Below are positions 48,377-60,000 of a stretch of 64,000 bases of DNA, piece after piece. Under the pieces are notes generated by a model. It was not told where the DNA came from, ran no database searches, and saw only the letters and a list, made by a program, of their open reading frames with translations. Position numbers and translations under genes: made by a program. Location of the stretch: NCBI GenBank assembly GCA_023614405.1, contig JAJUPC010000228.1:124001-188000 (forward strand). Direction: 5' to 3'. The stretch is from Avena insularis (Eukaryota > Streptophyta > Magnoliopsida > Poales > Poaceae). Positions within the stretch are counted from its first letter, which is position 1. The number at the start of each line of letters is the position of its first letter.

Positions 48377-49410
48377 TCAGCTGCTCTGAATCTCCTCCAC
48401 ATTCATGTGGTTCACTGTGGCCTTCTCATTGTTGATTGGCTTCAGTCCTTTCCTCTCCGGACAGTTGTCAGCATAGTGTCCCTTCTGCTTACACTTGAAG
48501 CATGTCACCTCACTCAGATCCTTCTTCACAAAATTGCGATCACGGTTGCGGTCATGTCCACCGTGTCCTCCAGAGTGGTGAGAGTGTCCTCCCTTGTGGC
48601 TGTGGTGACTGCTCCTATGGTTGTCATGACGATGCCCATCGCCTCCATGGTGGTGGCGGTCATGGCTCCCATGGTCACTTCCTCCATGCTTGGAGTATCC
48701 ATCATATGAAGTGCGAGACTTGTGATGTGAACCAGAGTGGTGATTGTTGTTCTTTCTCTTGCGGATTTCCACTTGCTTGTGCTTCCCTTCCAAGATCCTG
48801 GCCTTGTCCATAAGCTCCTGGAAAGTGGGGCAATAAACCACCAGTAGCTGCACTGAAAGCTCATCAATGAGGCCATCCAGAAATCTCTCCCTCCTTTTTG
48901 CATCAGTGTCAACATCCTCAGGTGCATAACGGGACAAATTATTGAACTCCTCAATATACTCGGCCACAGTGCGATTGGTTTGGCGCAGTTATGAACTCTT
49001 TCCTCTTCGTGCTCGTAACTCCTGAAGACACGTGGTCGGTCCTGAAACCTTCCTCAAACATTGCCCAAGTCACAGTATTCAGAGGGTGGGTGATCTGAAA
49101 TGTGTCCCACCAAGAAGCGGCTGGTCCCTCTAGTAGGTGAGCGGCAAACCTCACCTTCTCAGCATCAGTGCATCCAATAGTTACCAGATCCTTGTTGACT
49201 GAACGCAACCAGTCGAGAGCAACCATTGGTTCCATGCAGAGAGAACTTAGCTGGCCTTAACCTCAGAAATCTGGTGAGAGCATCTCCCTGAGGCTGATTG
49301 TTTCCATTGTTATTGTTCTGATTTGCCATGAACTGGGTCATCACTTGGGTCAGCTGTGCCTGAGCTGCCATGAGCTGCTCCAACTCAGTGGGTTGGCGGC
49401 GGGGAGGCAT
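48377..49410 (-). pseudogene. gag: Element 2 gag, near-complete with two frameshifts
   Basis: The start MPPRRQPTELEQLMAAQAQL is at 49410-49408, the usual chromovirus opening. Order: Gln-rich head, poly-Asn patch NQNNNNGNNQPQ, capsid core with ALDWLRSVNKDLVTIGCTDA, HLLEGPAASWWDTFQITHPL and TWAMFEEGFRTDHVSSG, then MAEYIEEFNNLSRYAPEDVD and RFLDGLIDELSVQLL, a striking His/Gly/Asp-rich linker (about 48510-48740), and a CCHC knuckle TCFKCKQKGHYADNC. Frameshifts lie near 49235 and 48965. All structural blocks are intact between them. Gag packages the element RNA in particles. The stop after EEIQSS splits it from pol. Confidence 0.9.
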
Positions 49411-50027
49411 CTGCGGTTCAGCACAGGTAAGTTTAGAAAGAATCAACTACGGTAATAGGATTCTACCCATGCATATGGTCAAGCAACAACAAACAATAGC
49501 AGACAATCACAAGCAAGCAACACATCAACAAACAAGCGTTCCAGCAACATCCCAGGTGTTATCCTAGCAGTATATTCCTACTGAAATAGTTTTACAAGAG
49601 TTGGCAATGGTTAACTAAACAGTTGAGCATCAAAACGACAAAACAGCAATTCTGACAGAACAGTTCTGCTGTGTTCGCGAATTTTTCCACCTGACTTAAA
49701 CTCGTCAGAAAATTAAGTCAATTTTTGTGCATATAGAACAGGAAGTTCCGCATCAGCCCAATTTTTTTCAGATTTTTCCGAGTTACCAGAAAAATATGAA
49801 AAATCGCGCAGTACTGCTGTATCAACAGAAAACTGCAGCGAAAACAACACAGATAGTAACCAAATTGCCATAACTCTTTCATATAATTTTGCACAAATAA
49901 TTCCTGGGATATTGGGGTACACAAATAAGCATCTAAACACTCTTAAACTAACACGAACTAAGTATCACAACGATCGAGAATAATCCTAACGATTTCGCCT
50001 AACGAGGACTAATTGGTGGACTTCTAT
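49411..50027 (-). other. Non-coding spacer between accessory gene and gag (element 2)
   Basis: About 600 nt of AT-rich sequence with short open frames only, comparable in position to 12061-12290 in element 1. No feature recognised. Confidence 0.6.
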
Positions 50028-51014
50028 CTACTTCTTGAAGAGTTTGAGGTAGGCCCTTGCGGTCATGCGTTGGCGCTTCGGCTCGCGGTACAACCATGGC
50101 GACGGAGTGTACACCTCTCCTGAACCATCACTTGAAACGTCAAACTCCACCTCTTTTGGATCCTCCTCTTCTTCTTCATCCTCAGCTGCAACTGCAATAG
50201 CTTCATCTCCTCCACCATCATCGTCTCCATCATCATCATCCTCGTCCTCATCATCATCATCTCCACTGTCATCATCATCCCCATTGTTTCCATCATCTCC
50301 ATTGTCATCATCAGAGGGTGGATTCAGCTGTGCTTGGAGAGCGGCAATCTGGGCTGTCATAGCTTCAATAGTTTGATCCCTTTCCTGGATTGTCCCTTGC
50401 AGTTGCTGTATGTTCTGGGTGTTCTCCTGCACAGTACCATGAAGATGTGCTATGGTTGCATCTCTGGCTATCAGGGCATTCTCCAGAACTCCCACAGCTT
50501 CATGCAAAGTGTCAATCTCCTGTCCTTGGACCACCATACCATTGCTAGTAAAATCTGCAATCTCCTTTATCATCCTCACCTTCTCTGCTAGAGCTCCATT
50601 CTCCCTTTCCATGTCCTCTATGTGCCTCCGACGGGCGGCATGTTGTTCCTGTCGCCTGGGTAACCACAATGTTCCCATCTTCATCACGCCTTCCATAGTC
50701 ACGTAGGGTGAATCTGCCGTAGTAGGTGTCGGACTTGATGGCACCAAGCGAGACAGGCTTCATGTATGGCCAAGTTGATTCCAAGTCCCCAGCCAGTGAT
50801 GTCTTGTGTAGATCAAATGCACGGGTTTGGCAAGGCGGCATCTCTGAATATGAAGGTAGTGATCTCCCATGCATCCTCTCCATATCCATAGGTGTACAGC
50901 CTTCTTCCCTTGAACATGGGCAAGGGCAATCCCAATGATCATGAGCTGAGCTAATCGCCTTGCAAAGGGCCTTGGTGACTCCATGGTGGCATACTCAGTC
51001 CTGACTTCTCCCAT
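50028..51014 (-). pseudogene. Element 2 accessory gene: coiled-coil protein with acidic tail (function unknown)
   Basis: It opens MGEVRTEYATMESPRPFARR just after a TGATAG, again a TAG-ATG boundary. The next segment reads LAQLMIIGIALAHVQGKKAV, then (other frame) LHKTSLAGDLESTWPYMKPV and KSDTYYGRFTLRDYG. The last 239 codons (50747-50028) are open: a long heptad-like region (RRRHIEDMERENGALAEKVR, ENTQNIQQLQGTIQERDQTI, MTAQIAALQAQL), an Asp/Glu run of ~45 residues, then EVEFDVSSDGSGEVYTPSPW and a basic end. Two or three frameshifts separate the parts; the whole would be about 330 residues. The lack of an RNA- or DNA-binding motif leaves the role open. Confidence 0.65.
50160..50320 (-). repeat. 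Trinucleotide-rich tract coding the acidic run
   Basis: On the plus strand this is a CAT/CTC/TCC-rich imperfect trinucleotide tract. On the coding strand it gives Asp/Glu/Gly codons of the acidic tail, likely length-variable by slippage. Confidence 0.75.
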
Positions 51015-51165
51015 CTATCAAGTAAAAGAGGAAAGTGTAAGAATAGCATATGGTAAGAATTTACGAGGGTGAAAGGCATAAGATGAAAGATAGAGTTAAT
51101 ATAGGCTTTAATAAATCTATGGCTTCCTAATCCAATTCTAGGTCACGATCCTACACAATGACACA

Positions 51166-51177
51166 CGGCTCGATACT
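51166..51177 (-). other. Primer binding site of element 2 (degenerate Met tRNA type)
   Basis: On the minus strand AGTATCGAGCCG lies a few nt after the 5' LTR end. It corresponds to the plant consensus TGGTATCAGAGCC with one missing and one changed base, similar to the degenerate site at 19792. Confidence 0.6.
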
Positions 51178-51182
51178 ATCCT

Positions 51183-54039
51183 CGTGACACCCCGGTTCTG
51201 AAAGACCGTGGCCTCTATGTGACATGCCAATCCTCGGATCGGTTCATTGGCCCACAATAGAGTAAGATAGATAACATAGCAAAATATCCGTGTATCATAG
51301 ATAACGAAGATCCAGAGTACCATTATTACAATAAAAGCTTAGCACAAAGCTAGCTCAAATTATTCAGGTAGCAACATAAACGAGATAAATCCTCCATTCT
51401 TCAAATTGCCCACAAGTGAACAAGTGCCGAGTGGAGTACCGTGGCCTATAACGATCAATCAGAATCGGAATAACCTGCAGCATAAAACGCAACAGCCCCG
51501 AAGGGTCAATACATGGAATGTATGGCAAGTAGAGCTAGTAAATGGAGACAATAGTACTAACATCTACATGCATATTTGGCAAGTGGAGCTGTGTCTGGCT
51601 TGCATTTGCAAATAACTTTGTCCTACTTTCATAAACAGTTTTTGATTTTTTTGAAAAGATCCCAATTAAGTTATCCCAACAACATTAAAACAATTATGAA
51701 ATTAGAATGAGCGAGAAACATGTCATGGAATCAATATCAAGCAACTCAGTTGTCCATAATCGGGGACACGGCTAATCGATTAGATTATACACTCTGCAGA
51801 GGTTAGTACACTTTACCCATGTGACTTGGCCAGCCCAGCTGCACCATCACTCTCATTTTGGGTGATGATAGGAGAAGACCAAGAAGAGACTGTTCGAAGT
51901 AGCTCCTCAATCCCGACGCCAAGACCGGTCCAACCTACCAAAATTCTACATCTCCGGATACGCTGGTTCGAAGTTACCACAACCTACTAAGTCCAACCAA
52001 CCGCCCATTTCATTATTGGCACATGGTTGTACACGTAAGCTACACAATAAAGAAGCCAATCATTCTCTTGATACCGGGTGCCTTCCGCAATGAAACCACC
52101 AAAATTATCAATACCATCACACCTGTGGGTTCATTGATTGTTGTTTTAGTTTTCACAAACCAATACTTTGAGAAAACAAGTATCAATGATGTAACCCAGC
52201 CCTCGTTCAACATAGCATGGCTAAGCACATCTACAACGGTGGTTCATCTACAAGGAAAGCCCTACCACATAATAGGACATAGCATAGCGATAGTATCATC
52301 CTACACATGCATCTACAAAATACACGACAATGCATTAAAATTAGTAGGACGATATCATGAACAAAGTAGCATCTACTTGCCTTGATTGAAGCGGTCGGAG
52401 GAACAATCCAAACACGAGCAAGGGTTGCACTCCACACAATCTACACGACACAATTGCATTCATAAACAAACAATTCACAAACATATGCAACAAAGATGAT
52501 GCATGAATGCAAGAACGGCAAGTGAATTGGTGCTACAGCTGCACCACATAATACTAATACATATTACTACCGAATACATGCATGGAAAATAGATTTGGCG
52601 CTAGGAAAACTATTAACCAAAAGTAGAGATCTCTACTAGAGCTAGAACTTAAATAATTCACTACCGGTAGTATACTATTTGTAAAAACCCGGAAAAATTC
52701 TACCGCATAGGCATCGCTGATAAGAAACAGTACCAATTGGAATTACTCAAAAAGGAGTTATAAAACATCCCGAGTAATTAAAACACTGCAGAAAGCCATT
52801 AGACAAATACTGCAGCAGTTTTTACTGTAAGCCTATCTTTTTAATTCACGATGAGATTCCCCTCATTCATACGAGTTCAGGGACATATTACACGCGATTT
52901 TCGGAGCTATGAAACTTTTACTACGAATTTATTACTCCGAAAAGGTTACTAACTAGTTTGATTAAACTGTACTAAACCTGACAGTAAAAGTCTGAACCAA
53001 AGGTACAGCGAGATTCTACACGACTCACTGAACTCGTGCATATTTTATTTGCAAATTTTGGCCAAGCGGTTTAATTTCTACGCAATTTACAAGATTCTAC
53101 AGAAATCTGCCAATTAATAGGATTAACGAAATTGACCTACCAATCGTGGCTTGACTGGTCAATCGCCGATCAAGGCGCTGACCAGTCAACATCTCGGGCC
53201 TCTGACTAGTCAACGTCTGGAGTGCTGACCAGTCAACGAACGATCTAAGCCGCTGATCTGAGATCTGACGGTGGCTGCTGTCTTACCGGAAACAGACGGC
53301 GAATCGAACTCTGGTGAGCTCCGGACGGCGGCGACGGTCGGTTCCGGTGGCGTGGTTCTACCTGCACGTACACACACGGTCAACTACGACTCCCGGAATA
53401 ATAAACGCGTGCGTCAGACGCTGGCGATCTGGGCGCAGCTTGGCGGCGGCGGATGGAGACGCGAGCACGGAACGGAAAGAGGGCGGCGAACCTAACGACA
53501 ACACAGGCGGCGAGAAGCGGCGGCGGCGGCGGGCGCCTGGGTGCGTGCGTGCCAGGGAGGAGATGGCGGCGGCGGTTTGGGTTGCGTGCACGGGAACCGA
53601 GGCCAGGGGTGGGGCCCTCCTTAAAAAGTCCCTCGCGCGCAGAAAAAAAAAGAAAGAAAAAAAAATCCTGAACCGAATCGGTCCGCAGTTGGACTCCGTT
53701 TCGGAAATCGGTCCGGATTTTCGGACCATTTTCCGGCGGTTTACTAAAACGTCCGAGTCTTTTGCATACGAACTCCGATTTGAGCGATTTTCGGGCCTAC
53801 GGGTTCGTATCGTTAAGGGGAACAACCTTGGGTCGAAGTTTGTGCGAAAACTCGAACCTACAGAGGTGGTTGTTGCAAGTCCCTCTAAAGCTCCCCGCAG
53901 GAACCTCGAAGCGAAGTAGAAACGGGGTTTTGCAAATAGCGTTTCGTCGATCCTCTCTACTCGACGGTAATGCATGGAAAGATATGATGCGATGCAATGA
54001 ATGATATGCAAGACCAAATCTAAAATTTGGGATGTGACA
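51183..54039 (-). repeat. 5' LTR of element 2 (2.86 kb)
   Basis: It pairs with 42201-45080. The element's transcript would run leftward from this LTR. A GC-rich section at about 53.27-53.64 kb (reading CCGCCGCC on the coding strand), preceded in that direction by TTTTTAAGG near 53625, may hold the promoter, but this is uncertain. GACCAGTCAAC-type motifs cluster at 53132-53238. Confidence 0.93.
53132..53238. promoter_or_regulatory. Cluster of TTGAC/GTCAA (W-box-like) motifs in the LTR
   Basis: Several close copies of CTGACCAGTCAAC and CTTGACTGGTCAA appear in ~105 bp and in the partner LTR at 44151-44266. Each holds TTGAC or its complement, the core bound by plant WRKY factors. A role in element expression is only a suggestion. 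Confidence 0.35.
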
Positions 54040-57000
54040 TCATGTGTGTTCTTTTCACAGACCATATATTGATCCACAAGTGTCATTGCATGTGTGTTCT
54101 TTTCATAAACCACATATGGATCCACCATTATCATTGCAAGTGTTTATTTCACATACCACATATGGAACCAGCATTGTCATTGCATATGTGTTCTTTTCAC
54201 AGACCTCATATGGATCCACCAATGTCATTGCATGTGTGTTCTTTTCACAGACCATATATGGATCCACCAATGTCATTGCATGTTTGTTCTTTTCATAGAC
54301 CACATATTGATCCACCAGTGTCATTGCATGTGCGTTCTTATCACAGACCACATACAGATCCACCAGTGTCATTTCATGTGTGTTCTTTTCACACACCACA
54401 TATGGATCCACCAGTGTCATTGCATGTCTGTTCTTTTCACAGACCACATATGGATCCACTAGAGTCATTTCATGTGTGTTCTTTTCACATACCACATATG
54501 GATCCACCAGTGTCATTGCTTGTGTGTTCTTTTCACAGACCACATATGGATCCACCATTGTCATTACAAGTGTGTTCTTTTCATAGACCACATATCGAAC
54601 CACCATTGTCATTGCATGTGTGTTCTTTTCACAGACCACATATGGATCCACCAGTCTAATTGCATGTTTGTTCTTTTCACATACCACATATGGATCCACC
54701 AGAGTCATTGCATGTGTGTTCTTTTCACAGGCCACATATGGATGCACCAGAGTCATTGCATGCGTGTTCTTTTCACAAACCCCATAAGGATCCACCAGAG
54801 TTCATTGCATGTGTGTTCTTTTCATTAACCACAGATAGAGTCATTTCATATGTGTTCTTTTCACAGACCTGATATGGATCCACTAGTGTTATTTCATGTG
54901 TGTTCTTTTCACAGACCATATATGGATCCACAAGTGTCATTGCATGTGTGTTCTTTTCACAAACCACATATGGATCCACCATTATCATTGCATGTTTTTT
55001 TCACATACCACATATGGAACCAGCATTGTCATTGCATGTGTGTTCTTTTCACAGACCACATATGGATCTACCAATGTCATTGCATGTGTGTTCTTTTCAC
55101 AGACCATATATAGATCCACCAATGTCATTGCATGTTTGTTCTTTTCATGGACCACATATGGATCCACCAGTGTCATTGCATGTGTGTTCTTATCACAGAC
55201 CACATACAGATCCACCAATGTAATTTCATGTGTGTTCTTTTCACACACCACATATGGATCCACCAGTGTCATTGCATGTCTGTTCTTTTCACAGACCACA
55301 TATGGATCCACTAGAGTCATTGCATGTGTGTTCTTTTCACATACCACATATGGATCCACCAGTGTCATTGCATATGTGTTCTTTTCACAGACCACATATG
55401 GATCCACCAGAGTCATTGAAATGTTTGTTCTTTTCACAAACCACATATGGATCCACCGGTTTCACTGCATGTGTGTTCTTTTCACAGACCACATATGGAT
55501 CCTCCCGAGTTCATTGCCTATGTGTTGTTTTCACAAACCAAATATGGATCCACCAGTGTCATTGCATGTTTGTTCTTTTCACATACTACATATGGATCCA
55601 CCAGAGTCATTGCATGTGTGTTCTTTTCATAAACCACATATGGATCCACTAGTGTCATGGCATGTGTGTTATTTTCACACACCACATATGGATCCACCAG
55701 TGTCATTACATGTGTGTTCTTTTCACAAACCACATATGGATCCACCAGAGTCATTGCATGTGTGTTCTTTTCACAGGCCACATATGGATGCACCAGAGTC
55801 ATTGCATGTGTGTTCTTTTCACAGACCCCATATGGATCCACCAGAGTTCATTGCATGTGTGTTCTTTTCATTAACCATAGATAGAGTCATTTCATATGTG
55901 TTCTTTTCACAGACCTGATATGGATCCGCTATTGTCATTTCATGTGTGTTCTTTTCACAGACCATATATTGATCCACAAGTGTCATTGCATGTGTGTTCT
56001 TTTAACAAACCACATATGGATCCATCATTATCATTGCATGTTTTTTTTTCACATACCACATATGTAACCAGCATTATCATTGCATGTGTGTTCTTTTCAC
56101 AGACCACATATGGATCCACCAATGTCATTGCATGTGTGTGGTTTTCACAGACCATATGTGGATCCACCAATGTCATTGCATGTTTGTTCTTTTCATAGAC
56201 CACATATGGATCCACCAGTGTCATTGCATGTGTGTTCTTATCACAGACCACATACAGATCCACCAGTGTCATTTCATGTTTGTTCTTTTCACACACCACA
56301 TATGGATCCACCAGTGTCATTGCATGTGTGTTCTTTTCACAGACCACATATGTATCCACCAGTGTCATTTCATGTGTGTTCTTTTCACATACCACATATG
56401 GATCCACCAGTGTCATTGCATGTGTGTTCTTTTCACATACCACATATGGATCCACCATTGTCATTACAAGTGTGTTCTTTTCATAGACCACATATCGAAC
56501 CACCATTGTCATTGCATGTGTGTTCTTTTCACAGACCACATATGGATCCACCAGTGTAATTGCATGTGTGTTCTTTTCACATACCACATATGGATCCACC
56601 AGAGTCATTGTATGTGAGTTCTTCTCACAGGCCACATATGGATGCACCAGAGTCATTCCATGTGTGTTATTTTCACAGACCCCATATGGATCAACCAGAG
56701 TTCATTGCATGTGTGTTCTTTTTATTAACTATAGATAGAGTCATTTCATATGTGTTCTTTTCACAGACCTGATATGGATACACTAGTGTCATTTCATGTG
56801 TGTTCTTTTCACAGACCATATATTGATCCACAAGTGTCATTGCATGTGTGTTCTTTTCACACACCGCATATGGATCCACCATTATCATTGCATGTGTTTT
56901 TTTCCACATACCACATATGGAACCAGCATTGTCATTGCATGTGTGTTCTTTTCACAGACCACATATGGATCCACCAATGTCATTGCATGTGTGTTCTTTT

Positions 57001-60000
57001 CACAGACCATATATGGATCCACCAATGTCATTTCATGTTTGTTCTTTTCATAGACCACATATTGATCCACCAGTGTCATTGCATGTGTGTTCTTATCACA
57101 GACCACATACAGATCCACCAGTGTCATTTCATGTGTGTTCTTTTCACACACCATATATGGATCCACCAGTGTCATTGCATGTCTGTTCTTTTCACAGACC
57201 ACATATGGATCCACTAGAGTCATTTCATGTGTGTTCTTTACACATACCACATATGGATCCACCAGTATCATTGCATGTGTGTTCTTTTCACAGACCACAT
57301 ATGGATCCACCATTGTCATTACAAGTGTGTTCTTTTCATAGACCACATATCGAACCACCATTATCATTACATGTGTGTTCTTTTCACAGACCACATATGG
57401 ATCCACCAGTGTAATTGCATGTGTGTTCTTTTCACATACAACATATGGATCCACCAGAGTGATTGCATGTGTGTTCTTTTCACAGGCCACATATGGATGC
57501 ACTAGAGTCATTGCATGTGTGTTCTTTTCACAAACCCCATATGGACCCACTAGAGTTCATTGCATGTGTGTTCTTTTCATTAACCACAGATAGAGTCATT
57601 TCATATGTGTTCTTTTCACAGACCTGATATGGATCCACTAGTGTCATTTCATGTGTGTTCTTTTCACAGACCATATATGGATCCACAAGTGTCATTGCAT
57701 GTGTGTTCTTTTCACAAACCACATATGGATCCACCATTATCATTGCATGTGTGTTCTTTTCACATACCACATACGGAACCAACATTGTCATTGCATGTGT
57801 GTTCTTTTCACAGACCACATATGGATCCACCAATGTCATTGCATGTGTGTTCTTTTCACAGACCATATATGGATCCACCAATGTCATTGCATGTTTGTTC
57901 TTTTCATAGACCACATATGGATCCACCAGTGTCATTGCATGTGTGTTCTTATCACAGACCACATATGGATCCACCAGTGTAATTTCATGTGTGTTCTTTT
58001 CACACACCACATATGGATCCACCAGTGTCATTGCATGTCTGTTCTTTTCACAGACCACATATGGATCCACTAGAGTCATTGCATGTGTGTTCTTTTCACA
58101 TACCACATATGGATCCACCAGTGTCATTGCATGTGTGTTCTTTTCATAGACCACATATGGATCCACCAGAGTCATTGAAATGTGTGTTCTTTTCACAAAC
58201 CACATATGGATCAACCAGAGTTTATTGCATGTGTGTTCTTTTCACAAACCACATATGGATCCACTAGTGTCATTGAAATGTTTGTTCTTTTCACAAACCA
58301 CATATGGATCCACCAGAGTCATTGCATGTGTGTTCTTTTCATAGACCACATATGGATCCACTAGTGTCATTTCATGTGTGTTCTTTTCACAGACCACATA
58401 TGGATCCACCAGTGTCATTGCATGTGTGTTCTTATCACAGACCACATACAGATCCACCAGTGTAATTTCATGTGTGTTCTTTTCACACACCACATATGGA
58501 TCCACCAGTGTCATTGCATGTCTGTTCTTTTCACAGACCACATATGGATCCACTAGAGTCATTGCATGTGTGTTCTTTTCACATACCACATATGGATCCA
58601 CTAGTGTCATTGCATGTGTGTTCTTTTCACAGACCACATATGGATCCACCAGAGTCATTGAAATGTTTGTTCTTTTCACAAACCACATATGGATCCACCG
58701 GTTTCACTGCATGTGTGTTCTTTTCACAGACCACATATGGATCCTCCCGAGTTCATTGCCTATGTGTTGTTTTCATAAGCCAAATATGGATCCACCAGTG
58801 TCATTGCATGTTTGTTCTTTTCACATACTACATATGGATCCACCAGAGTCATTGCATGTGTGTTCTTTTCACAGACCACATATGGATCCACTAGTGTCAT
58901 GGCATGTGTGTTATTTTCACACACCACATATGGATCCACCAGTGTCATTACATGTGTGTTCTTTTCATAGACCACATATGGATCCACCAGTATCATTGCA
59001 TGTCTGTTCTTTTCACAAACCACATATGGATCCACCAGAGTCATTGCATGTGTGTTCTTTTCACAGGCCACATATGGATGCACCAGAGTCATTGCATGTG
59101 TGTTCTTTTCACAAACCCCATATGGATCCACCAGAGTTCATTGCATGTGTGTTCTTTTCATTAACCATAGATAGAGTCATTTCATATGTGTTCTTTTCAC
59201 AGACCTGATATGGATCCACTATTGTCATTTCATGTGTGTTCTTTTCACAGACCATATATTGATCCACAAGTGTCATTGCATGTGTGTTCTTTTAACAAAC
59301 CACATATGGATCCATCATTATCATTGCATGTTTTTTTTTCACATACCACATATGTAACCAGCATTATCATTGCATGTGTGTTCTTTTCACAGACCACATA
59401 TGGATCCACCAATGTCATTGCATGTGTGTGCTTTTCACAGACCATATGTGGATCCACCAATGTCATTGCATGTTTGTTCTTTTCATAGACCACATATGGA
59501 TCCACCAGTGTCATTGCATGTGTGTTCTTATCACAGACCACATACAGATCCACCAGTGTCATTTCATGTTTGTTCTTTTCACACACCACATATGGATCCA
59601 CCAGTGTCATTGCATGTGTGTTCTTTTCACAGACCACATATGTATCCACCAGTGTCATTTCATGTGTGTTCTTTTCACACACCACATATGGATCCACCAG
59701 TGTCATTGCATGTGTGTTCTTTTCACAGACCACATATGGATCCACTAGAGTCATTTCATGTGTGTTCTTTTCACATACCACATATGGATCCACCAGTGTC
59801 ATTGCATGTGTGTTCTTTTCACAGACCACATATGGATCCACCATTGTCATTACATGTCTGTTCTTTTCACAGACCACATATCGAACCACCATTGTCATTG
59901 CATGTGTGTTCTTTTCACAGACCACATATGGATCCACCAGTGTAATTGCATGTGTGTTCTTTTCACATACCACATATGGATCCACCAGAGTCATTGCATG

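Larger units (their letters stand above)
42201..54039 (-). mobile_element. Ty3/gypsy (Tekay/Del-like chromovirus) element, two LTRs, minus strand
   Basis: An 11.84-kb element between TCATG duplications. In coding direction: 5' LTR 54039-51183, primer binding site 51177-51166, accessory gene 51014-50028, gag 49410-48377, pol 48370-45084, polypurine tract, 3' LTR 45080-42201. The domain order PR-RT-RNaseH-IN with a chromodomain-like tail is the same as in element 1, and Gag is clearly homologous, but the LTRs are unrelated in sequence, so it is a different family. It carries many frameshifts and two catalytic substitutions. The LTRs are very similar, implying a recent insertion. Confidence 0.94.

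Noticed and set aside
53358..54134. 258-codon minus-strand frame crossing from LTR into satellite
   Set aside because: It spans the element boundary and target duplication, so it is a chance fusion and is absent from the other LTR.
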